Source: JALXCH01 sp964495805 (GTDB lineage: Bacteria > Calditrichota > Calditrichia > RBG-13-44-9). Taken from it: a stretch of DNA of 12,224 nucleotides. Below the pieces are notes generated by a model. The model worked only from the letters and a program-made list of their open reading frames with translations, searched no databases and was not told the DNA's origin. The stretch is taken from positions 1 to 12,224 of the forward strand of contig CAZBWV010000048.1 in the NCBI GenBank assembly GCA_964495805.1, written 5' to 3'. Numbering within the stretch: position 1 is the stretch's first letter; each line of letters starts with the position of its first letter. Shown one piece after another: positions 6,149 through 12,224 of this stretch. The position numbers and the translations under genes are program-made.

Positions 6149-7495
6149 TTAATGGCTGGATTTTTTCAGCTGGTGAATATCAATTCCGTGCTTGCGCATT
6201 TTGCGGAACAGACTGACCCGACTGATGCCCAGCTCCCGGGCAGTGTCCAGAATACGGAATTCGTTTCGAGTCAACATTCTTAGAATGTAATGCTTTTCCT
6301 GATTGGCCAGATAGGCATGAAGCGATTCGGGCTGGTGCTCTTTTTCCAACAACTGAAACAGTTGAATTTCCTCACGAATTAAATCCGGTTCAATAGTGCC
6401 GGAGGTGGTTTTGAGAACTACCCGTTCGGAAAAATGGCGAAGTTCCCGCACATTACCCGGCCAGGGGTATTCCAATAAGTAGCGGTTGACTTCGTTAGAA
6501 ATAGCATCAATTTCTTTTTGATATTTGGCTTTGAAATAATTCACATAGTGTTGAAACAGCAACGGGATGTCTTCCGGGCGCTCACGCAACGGTAACAAAT
6601 GAAAACTGACGACATTTAACCGATAGTACAGATCGCTGCGGAAGTTACCTTTCTTTATCTCGTGCAGAATATCTCGATTGGTGGCAGAAATGAACCGCAC
6701 ATCCACTTTAACTGGCTCTTCCGCTCCAATCATATCCACCTCTCCCGTTTCCACCACACGTAATAATTTGGCCTGAAGGCTGGGAGCCAACTCAGCAATT
6801 TCGTCCAGAAATAATGTACTACCGTTGGCCATCTGAATTTTACCGATTTTGTCCTCGTAAGCATTGGTAAAAGAACCTTTTTTGTAACCGAATAATTCCG
6901 TTTCCAGTAGATTCTCGGGTATCGCTGCACAGTTAACTTTAATCATGGGCAATTCCCGCCGATTGCTATGCAGGTGGATGATTTGCGCCAGTACGTCTTT
7001 TCCCGTTCCACTTTCCCCTAAAATCAACACCTGTGTATTGTAAGAAGCAATCCGGATAGCGCTGTTGAGTAATTCCTGCATTTTCAGATTGCGAGTCAAA
7101 AATACCGGCCTGTCACCTTCAAAATCCACCGATTCCACCGGTACCGGACGAAAATATTCCTGTAGTTTACGGAGTAATTCTTCCCGGAAAATCCTGGCTG
7201 ATTCCGAAATGCGCATGACTCCCTGGATGGGCACCAGGTAATATTCCCCATCCTTCTGGGTAATGATTACCCGGGGAATGGTCAGCTGATAAAAAAACAC
7301 TCGCTCTTCCTCGCTTAACTGAAACAGTCTGGTGTATTCCAGAATCAAAACACCGATATTTTTTCGTTTGCTGACCCGGGAGAATTCGGTTAAACTTGCT
7401 ACAAATTCAATGGGTGCCATAAAATACCGGGAAATTTCTTCCAGTGCTTCTCGAATGGTTTCATCTCGTACAACTGCCAGAGCGATACTATGCAT
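6149..7495 (-). CDS. NtrC-family AAA+ regulator with degenerate receiver-like domain
   Basis: This resembles an enhancer-binding transcription activator for sigma-54 RNA polymerase. With the ATG at 7493-7495 (GAGGGGAG upstream, 8-nt overlap with the deacetylase) it has 448 residues; a TTG start at 7528 would add 11. The AAA+ domain has Walker A GESGTGKD (160-167), Walker B TLFLDEI (227-233), the arginine-finger region FRSDLYYRL (285-293) and WPGNVREL (345-352). A Fis-type helix-turn-helix ends it (about 414-438, TARELGISRVSLFRKMRKHGI). The sigma-54-contacting loop reads GSFTNA (207-212) instead of GAFTGA. Residues 1-115 look like a receiver fold in strand order, but Glu53 stands at the phospho-Asp position and the usual Lys is lost, so phosphorylation control is doubtful. 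Its targets are unknown; its position between the envelope genes and ispE suggests a link to envelope stress or lipid supply. Confidence 0.88.
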   Translation of the reverse strand: MHSIALAVVRDETIREALEEISRYFMAPIEFVASLTEFSRVSKRKNIGVLILEYTRLFQLSEEERVFFYQLTIPRVIITQKDGEYYLVPIQGVMRISESARIFREELLRKLQEYFRPVPVESVDFEGDRPVFLTRNLKMQELLNSAIRIASYNTQVLILGESGTGKDVLAQIIHLHSNRRELPMIKVNCAAIPENLLETELFGYKKGSFTNAYEDKIGKIQMANGSTLFLDEIAELAPSLQAKLLRVVETGEVDMIGAEEPVKVDVRFISATNRDILHEIKKGNFRSDLYYRLNVVSFHLLPLRERPEDIPLLFQHYVNYFKAKYQKEIDAISNEVNRYLLEYPWPGNVRELRHFSERVVLKTTSGTIEPDLIREEIQLFQLLEKEHQPESLHAYLANQEKHYILRMLTRNEFRILDTARELGISRVSLFRKMRKHGIDIHQLKKSSH

Positions 7496-8135
7496 GGCTC
7501 CCCTCACCCGAGATAACCCGAAACTCAAATCCCGCAGTCAAACAATATTCCAGAAAAGGTTCCAATACGTTCAGAGTAGTTTGGTAGCTTTTGCAGGAAT
7601 CGTGAAACACAATGATGTCCCCATTTTCCACGTTCTGTTTCAGATAATTTAAGGTTCGTTCAGGCGACCACTTGAAATCGTAACTCATCAGCGACCATAA
7701 AATCATGTCCTTCCTTAATCGGTCCAATGCTTTCAGCAATGCCGGACCAAACATCCCAAAGGGAGGACGAAACAGTGTGGAAGGACTCCCCACCAGCTCG
7801 TTCATCAGCATATCGGTTGTTCTGATCTGACGGATTAATTCAGAAAGGGGTTGCAAAAGATATGGCACATGGGTAAAACCGTGGTTACCCAATCGGTGTC
7901 CCGAATAATCCAGTTGTTTGACTTCTTCACGGTACTTCTGAAGAGCCTGCCCGGAAAGAAAAAACACTGCAGACACTCGATAATCCCTTAAAATATGCAA
8001 AATCCGCTCAGTTGCTTCGGGGAAAGGACCATCGTCGAACGTTAAGTACAGAGTTTTCTGTTTACGGGGTAATCGCCAGAGAAGATTATCGAAAACCGGA
8101 TAAACAACGTTAGCCAGCTGTTTGTGAAAAATCAT
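7488..8135 (-). CDS. NodB-type polysaccharide deacetylase
   Basis: This is a metal-dependent carbohydrate esterase 4 enzyme that removes N-acetyl (or similar) groups from amino sugars. All five motifs are visible, numbered from the ATG at 8133-8135: TFDDGP (32-37), HGFTH (85-89) as the metal-binding HxxxH, RPPFG (123-127), WSLMSYDFKW (147-156) and IIVFHD (174-179). The length is 215 residues, essentially one domain, with no signal peptide or membrane anchor, so it should act in the cytoplasm. I prefer this start because it overlaps the glycosyltransferase stop (ATGA) and has GGAAGG upstream; an ATG at 8151-8153 would add six residues. It overlaps the next gene by 8 nt. The likely substrate is the product of the neighbouring glycosyltransferase. 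Confidence 0.92.
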   Translation of the reverse strand: MIFHKQLANVVYPVFDNLLWRLPRKQKTLYLTFDDGPFPEATERILHILRDYRVSAVFFLSGQALQKYREEVKQLDYSGHRLGNHGFTHVPYLLQPLSELIRQIRTTDMLMNELVGSPSTLFRPPFGMFGPALLKALDRLRKDMILWSLMSYDFKWSPERTLNYLKQNVENGDIIVFHDSCKSYQTTLNVLEPFLEYCLTAGFEFRVISGEGSHA

Positions 8136-9247
8136 TTGTGGCGATCCTTCCATGAATATTTATTAAAAAATCCCCTGAATCCGACATAAAGAATATAAGG
8201 TGCGTGAAACAGTTCAGCAACCGGAAAATAGCGCAGCAGGTCATTTCGTCGAAGTACACGCAATGCCTGTATGATAATTAAAAATTCCGGAACAATCTTC
8301 AGTCCCAGACCCAATCCGACCGTTCTCCATTCCAGAATTCCGGTTACTCCTAATAGCGGTGCCAGTACAGTGAGGAGGAAGAACAGATAAATTCCCAATA
8401 AAAAAGGGAATATCCACCGGGAGGGGTAGTGCAACGCTTTGGAGGCCCAGCGTGAGCGCTGGTTCAGAAAATCGGCTACCGTAGCCACCGGTTGAGTAAA
8501 ATTGATGGTGCGTTCATCCAGGCTATAACGAACCTTCCAATGGGTGTGGCGATGAATATTCTGCATCAGCAAATCGTCATCTCCGGAAGGAATGTGAAGA
8601 TGCCCTTCATAACCTCCCACTTCCTGAAAAGCCACCATTCGGTAAGAGAGATTACTCCCGTTGCAAATGATGGGATTGTGGTTCCCTACCGCTCCCACAC
8701 CACAGAATACAATTCCGGCAAACTCCAGGGTTTGCAAACGATCGAACAACCGTTCCTCCGCTTCGGCACGAAAGGTAACCAACCCGGCCACCATACCGGT
8801 CTGGTGGTCGTAGTGGTTTACCATGCGCTCCAGCCATTCCGGTTGGGCAACCGTATCCGCATCGATGGTAAACACCAATTCGCTCTGCACAAATTGCATG
8901 GCAAAATTCAGTGCCTGCTTTTTGTAGGTAGGATGAGTTCCGGAATTGCGATAACGCAACAATCGAAAATTTTTACGTCCTTTTACAAATTGTTCAACAA
9001 TCTCTGCAGTTCGGTCCGTGGATTGGTCATCAATCACGATCACCCGGAACAAATCTGCCGGGTAACTCTGAGCAGCCAGGCTCTCCAGGCATTCGCGAAT
9101 GTGCTTCTCTTCGTTTCGGGCAGGTACCAGGACGGTTACAGTCATTCGATTGGTGCCGGTTTGTCGGGGAGTCCGCCAGATGCCAATCCAGAAGTACAGT
9201 AACACCAATGAATAAAAAATTCCCAGCGCCAGATAAACAATTCCCAT
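8132..9247 (-). CDS. Membrane family 2 glycosyltransferase, processive type
   Basis: This inner-membrane GT2 enzyme transfers sugar from a nucleotide donor on the cytoplasmic face. With the ATG at 9245-9247 (AAGGTG 7 nt upstream) it has 371 residues; an ATG at 9266-9268 would add seven. An N-terminal membrane helix (about 2-22) is followed by the GT-A domain: VPARNEE (41-47), VIDDQSTD (71-78), DADT (129-132), SGDDDLL (221-227) and QRSRW (263-267). The last is the QxxRW motif of cellulose, chitin and hyaluronan synthase-like enzymes. About three hydrophobic segments follow (278-302, 306-330, 340-358). The pairing with a CE4 deacetylase recalls NodC/NodB. The real sugar and acceptor are unknown. 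It lies 37 nt after the UPF0104 gene and overlaps the deacetylase by 4 nt. Confidence 0.9.
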   Translation of the reverse strand: MGIVYLALGIFYSLVLLYFWIGIWRTPRQTGTNRMTVTVLVPARNEEKHIRECLESLAAQSYPADLFRVIVIDDQSTDRTAEIVEQFVKGRKNFRLLRYRNSGTHPTYKKQALNFAMQFVQSELVFTIDADTVAQPEWLERMVNHYDHQTGMVAGLVTFRAEAEERLFDRLQTLEFAGIVFCGVGAVGNHNPIICNGSNLSYRMVAFQEVGGYEGHLHIPSGDDDLLMQNIHRHTHWKVRYSLDERTINFTQPVATVADFLNQRSRWASKALHYPSRWIFPFLLGIYLFFLLTVLAPLLGVTGILEWRTVGLGLGLKIVPEFLIIIQALRVLRRNDLLRYFPVAELFHAPYILYVGFRGFFNKYSWKDRHK

Positions 9248-9284
9248 TATTCCGCACCTTAAACCCATCTGGGTTCTTTATGTT

Positions 9285-10277
9285 TTATCTTTTACGCCCT
9301 TCTCCCGACTTTCGGGTTTTACTCCGGAACTCCCATTTTAGCTTAAACACAAACCAGCTCCCTGCCAGTGCGGGAATGAAAAAATTAATTACAAATATCA
9401 AAATAGCCGCATTAAATGCAGCAGCGGCGGGAATTCCCAGATAGGAAAAGTAAAACACCGCTCCTCCTTCCCGGATTCCCAGGTCCCCAAATGAAATGGG
9501 CAACATCATTTTGGTCACCAGTAAGGCAGAGACCCCCAGAAAAGTCTGATAAAACTCCACGTTGGTAAACGCCAGTAGCAATGCATGGTATTGCAGAATA
9601 ATCATAAAGAACCAGGCAGTGGTCAGCAATGCCATGTGCAGGGAGTGACGAGATTGAAATTCATCCAGGCAGGAAATGAAACTTTTAATTTTCTCCCGGG
9701 AGGTGAGCATGGTGTTGATGCCGTACAAAAACGAGCGTACCCACTGGGGATGAAGTGCCACCAACCACAGAAAAAACAACAGTAAAACACTGAGCACAGC
9801 AATGGGTAAAGCAACATAATAGGAGAGGCGAAAATACCAAAGGATGTAAACATTGAGTGCCACCAAACCAAAAGTGGTAAAAATGAGAAGGTTGAAAATT
9901 TTATCGATAACGTTCAATCCGGCGATAACGTAGCGGTTGTATTTTTCGAAAAACAAAGCCCGCGCCAGTTCTCCCAGATTGCCCGGAGTAACAAAACCCA
10001 GTGTGGCTCCAAATAACAGGGACTGAAAGGCTGGCCGACCCGGCATTTCCGGATAACGATGACGCAACAGATACCGCCATTTCAGGAACTGGAAGAAAAA
10101 GTTTGGCAGTAGCAGAATCAAAGCAATGGCAACGTTTACCCAGTTTGCCGTAGCAAATGCCTGTTCAATTGCCTGACGCTGATTGATGTGTCGGTAGAGT
10201 ACCAGCACCAGGCCAATTCCCACCAGAAATTTCAGTAACCAGAGCGTGCGTTTCTTCCACATGGCTGTTCCGTGCAT
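9285..10277 (-). CDS. UPF0104 / flippase-like multispanning membrane protein
   Basis: This 330-residue protein belongs to the LPG-synthase-TM (UPF0104) family, whose members include the membrane domain of MprF/lysyl-phosphatidylglycerol synthases and archaeal AglD-like proteins. The conserved pieces are FVTPGNLGELARALFF (95-110) and SFGDLGIREGG (262-272), followed by paired C-terminal helices. About eight hydrophobic segments are visible (about 11-28, 45-64, 82-98, 123-146, 152-175, 214-238, 243-261, 273-310), and the C-terminal tail is very basic. There is no soluble aminoacyl-transferase domain, so it is not a full MprF; a role in lipid or lipid-linked sugar translocation is inferred. It begins 4 nt after the DUF296 gene. 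A second ATG at 10260-10262 is possible, and neither start has a strong ribosome binding site. Confidence 0.88.
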   Translation of the reverse strand: MHGTAMWKKRTLWLLKFLVGIGLVLVLYRHINQRQAIEQAFATANWVNVAIALILLLPNFFFQFLKWRYLLRHRYPEMPGRPAFQSLLFGATLGFVTPGNLGELARALFFEKYNRYVIAGLNVIDKIFNLLIFTTFGLVALNVYILWYFRLSYYVALPIAVLSVLLLFFLWLVALHPQWVRSFLYGINTMLTSREKIKSFISCLDEFQSRHSLHMALLTTAWFFMIILQYHALLLAFTNVEFYQTFLGVSALLVTKMMLPISFGDLGIREGGAVFYFSYLGIPAAAAFNAAILIFVINFFIPALAGSWFVFKLKWEFRSKTRKSGEGRKR

Positions 10278-10281
10278 TCCG

Positions 10282-10704
10282 CTACAATAAATCCAGCAAG
10301 TTCAAACCGGTCTCCGAATCGAATTGACGTTCCACCATATCGTTGTTTACCAGGAAGTGGATCTCCACAGTCACCGCCACTCGTGCTTCGAACAGGTGTC
10401 CACCCACTAACTGAAAATCCGGCCCGGCCATTGCCACGTGAATATGATACACAGGTTCGTCCTGTAAATAGGACAGATTTCCCTTCAATGAGACCAGTTC
10501 GTACTCTCCGGTGAATTCTTTTCTCCGATACGTTTTCTCACTCAGATCAAAATATCCCAATTCCGCTTCCTTGATGGCTCCAATCCCGTACACAAAACCG
10601 GAAGGGATTTTTTGCAATCGGGCAAATTCATTCAAATTTTCTATAATCTTATCATCCTTTTCCAGACGAATGAGAAAACCATTTTCCACATGTCGATATT
10701 CCAT
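10282..10704 (-). CDS. PPC/DUF296 domain protein
   Basis: The 140-residue protein is a single PPC (DUF296) domain. In plants the domain is found joined to AT-hooks; in bacteria it stands alone and forms trimers of unknown function. Visible family marks are SGFVYGIGAIKEAELGYFD (35-53), LKGNLSY (73-79), YHIHVAMAG (86-94) and VGGHLFEARVAVTVEI (100-115). His87, His89 and His103 form the expected metal-binding trio. The N-terminal part matches the family's usual length and there is no AT-hook. The ATG at 10702-10704 has AAAGGAG upstream. It is the first gene of the minus-strand run, 4 nt before the UPF0104 gene, so it is probably part of the same transcript. Its biochemical role is unknown. Confidence 0.92.
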   Translation of the reverse strand: MEYRHVENGFLIRLEKDDKIIENLNEFARLQKIPSGFVYGIGAIKEAELGYFDLSEKTYRRKEFTGEYELVSLKGNLSYLQDEPVYHIHVAMAGPDFQLVGGHLFEARVAVTVEIHFLVNNDMVERQFDSETGLNLLDLL

Positions 10705-10919
10705 GATGGGCTCCTTTGTATCTGTTCCTTCCCTAAAAGGTGCGCCAATTTAGGAACGAAAGCCTTTTAAATAAAGTTTTTTTTGCATCCCTGGTTTCAC
10801 GGGTTTCTCACCGGTTGCACATCCTTTCCATGTATCCACAGAAGTTGTACAAATTTTCGTAAAGAAAACAATAGGATAGCCGATAATTTGGGGGTGATTA
10901 GCAGAGTGGAATATCATAC
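10705..10919. promoter_or_regulatory. Divergent intergenic region with inverted repeat
   Basis: These 215 bases separate two divergently transcribed genes and must hold both start regions. One structured element is visible: CCTAAA (10732-10737) faces TTTAGG (10749-10754), with GG (10739-10740) and CC (10745-10746) pairing inside it. In the DUF296 direction it lies about 28-50 nt before the start codon, so it could be a 5'-UTR hairpin or an operator. A run of eight T residues follows near 10778-10785 on the plus strand. I find no convincing -35/-10 or -24/-12 promoter on either strand. Confidence 0.35.
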
Positions 10920-12224
10920 ATGATTGAACAAATTTTTAATCTGTGGCAACGGCGTGTCATCCAGACCAATTATCAGGACTCCCTGCCTATTTTCCAGCAG
11001 CGGAATTTATTCCTGAAAATGCTGGATGCACTGTTTTCCAGTTCGCGGGAAATTTACTACCTTTTGCCGGAAATCATTGATATCGCCGAACGCCACTGCA
11101 CCGATTACATGAACTTTATCCAGACCCTGTTTGTGTTGCGCGATATCATTAACGAGCAACAGCAAACGCTGAAGGAAAATCATCTGGACCCGGAGCTGGC
11201 AAAAACACTGCTTCAGGAAGTGATTCTGAAGGTCGGTTCCTATTTTTCCCACCTGCGTATGGACCTGAACATTCGTCGAAATCAGGTCACTTCTTTTGAA
11301 TCAGAAAAAATTGAAGCAAACATTCTTCACTTAAACAATAATTTCATTATCGAAAAGACCAATTCCACTCTGCTTCCCCAATTCGGGTACCATAAAAAGG
11401 AAGTGATCGGGAAACCGATTCACTTCCTTTTTTCTGCATCCAGCCAGACGCTGCTGAAAAAATCGCTGGCGCAGCTCAAAAACAATCTCCGCTTTAAAAT
11501 TGACCTGGAAATTGAGGCGCAGAACAAACACGGACGACGATTCCAGGCACTGCTCAAAATTTCCCGCACCAATATCTATCAGGTTCCTCCCACGTACGTG
11601 GCCTATATTCAGGATAACACGTATATTCACGAAACCAAAAGCATGCTTAATTTGATGAGCATGGCCTTAGAAAGCGTGGGAGAGGGAATTGTGCTTCTGG
11701 AACCGAAAGAAGAAGGCAATATTCTGTATGTGAATGAAGCCATCGAAAACATGAGCGGTTACCACCGGCATCAGTTGCTGGGGAAACCGTTCCATGTGCT
11801 GCGGGACTTCCACTCTGACGGTGCGCTGGAAAATGACATCATCCGAAAATCGCTACAAAATGGGTGGCACGGAGAGTTAATCAACAAGCACAAAAATGGA
11901 CATGATTACATTGTGGATCTGCATACCCAGCCAGTGAAGGATGAATACGGCAACACTGTGGCTATTGTAGGTATTGAGCGGGACATCACCCAGCAGAAAG
12001 CGCATCAGGCTCAGATTCTCCACCTCAAACAGTTTGTGGAACACATTATCAATAATTTGCCCCATTTTGTGTTTGTAACGGACAAATCGCTGAATATCAA
12101 GTTCTGGAATCAATCGCTGGAAGAAAAATTAAAAATTCCCGCCAGCCAGGCCATTAATCGTCCAACGTTCGAAGTGCTTCCGCAATTACGTCGTTTCCAC
12201 CTGGATGTGGCATCCAAATCTGTT
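10920..12224 (+). CDS. Multi-PAS sensory protein, 3' end outside window
   Basis: An uninterrupted frame of 435 codons runs from the ATG at 10920 to the window edge, so the gene is partial. An in-frame TAG at 10899-10901 limits upstream extension, and the ribosome binding site is weak. Residues 1-130 are helical with no membrane segment and are not recognised. A first PAS-like unit (about 131-240) contains FGYHKKEVIGKPIHFLF. A second (about 242-362) contains YVNEAIENMSGYHRHQLLGKPF, then a PAC-like NKHKNGHDYIVDLHTQPV and GIERDITQQK. A third starts near 366 with QFVEHIINNLPHFVFVTD. The protein is soluble and likely senses a cytoplasmic ligand or redox signal. The output domain (histidine kinase, GGDEF or other) lies beyond the window. 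It is the only plus-strand gene. Confidence 0.88.
   Translation, partial: MIEQIFNLWQRRVIQTNYQDSLPIFQQRNLFLKMLDALFSSSREIYYLLPEIIDIAERHCTDYMNFIQTLFVLRDIINEQQQTLKENHLDPELAKTLLQEVILKVGSYFSHLRMDLNIRRNQVTSFESEKIEANILHLNNNFIIEKTNSTLLPQFGYHKKEVIGKPIHFLFSASSQTLLKKSLAQLKNNLRFKIDLEIEAQNKHGRRFQALLKISRTNIYQVPPTYVAYIQDNTYIHETKSMLNLMSMALESVGEGIVLLEPKEEGNILYVNEAIENMSGYHRHQLLGKPFHVLRDFHSDGALENDIIRKSLQNGWHGELINKHKNGHDYIVDLHTQPVKDEYGNTVAIVGIERDITQQKAHQAQILHLKQFVEHIINNLPHFVFVTDKSLNIKFWNQSLEEKLKIPASQAINRPTFEVLPQLRRFHLDVASKSV

Noticed and set aside
8492..9202. Plus-strand open frame of 236 codons opposite the glycosyltransferase
   Set aside because: It lies wholly within a clearly conserved GT2 gene on the other strand and shows no recognisable motif, so it is a shadow frame.
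10736..10752. TGGCGC...TTTAG on the minus strand as a sigma-54 promoter
   Set aside because: It has GG, but AG instead of GC at the -12 position, so it fails the most conserved element.
10834..10845. GTATCCACA as a DnaA box or origin
   Set aside because: It is a single near-match to TTATCCACA, with no second box, no AT-rich unwinding region and no dnaA/dnaN nearby.
11007..12113. Minus-strand frames inside the PAS gene region
   Set aside because: The plus strand is open for the full 1305 bases with PAS motifs; the minus-strand frames are short and featureless.

Overview
The window looks like chromosomal backbone of a free-living, probably Gram-negative bacterium. It holds core translation genes, the MEP isoprenoid enzyme IspE, a membrane pyrophosphatase of the K+-dependent type, an NtrC-type regulator and an envelope glycosyltransferase cluster. 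I see no phage, IS element, integrase or CRISPR array. Gene style (moderate G+C, Shine-Dalgarno starts, and a repeat-like tract ending in a GGAATGACA word) reminds me of the FCB/Calditrichota area, but I cannot fix the phylum from this sequence alone.

Layout. Everything from about 10.7 kb down to 0.25 kb lies on the minus strand, so it reads from high to low coordinates. First comes an envelope/unknown block: a DUF296/PPC protein, a UPF0104-type multispanning protein, a processive-type family 2 glycosyltransferase, a NodB-type deacetylase and an NtrC-like AAA+ regulator. Several of these overlap by a few bases. The regulator is followed 2 nt later by ispE, whose stop codon lies inside the 5' end of a tRNA-Gln(UUG) gene. 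Next come a terminator-like hairpin, rplY (bL25/CTC), a second terminator-like hairpin, pth, and hppA. A third terminator-like hairpin then precedes the rpsF-rpsR-rplI operon, which ends at a strong intrinsic terminator at 191-228. The first 180 bases are non-coding and repeat-like.

At 10.92 kb a divergent plus-strand gene begins and runs off the right edge. It encodes a soluble protein with an alpha-helical N-terminus and at least three PAS-like domains, probably the sensory part of a signalling protein.

How the genes fit together. The order ispE / tRNA-Gln / rplY / pth / rpsF / rpsR / rplI matches a gene neighbourhood known from several bacterial groups, but prs (PRPP synthetase), usual between tRNA-Gln and rplY, is absent and hppA sits between pth and rpsF. 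The upstream block resembles a NodC/NodB-like arrangement: a membrane glycosyltransferase with a D, DAD, D, QRSRW signature, a deacetylase with no signal peptide, and a polytopic membrane protein. It may make an N-deacetylated glycolipid or short glycan. The most unusual points are the CDS/tRNA overlap, the hairpins directly before rplY and pth with almost no room for promoters, the regulator's altered GAFTGA loop (GSFTNA) with a degenerate receiver-like N-terminus, and the long encoded Ala/Glu/Pro/Lys tail of bS6.
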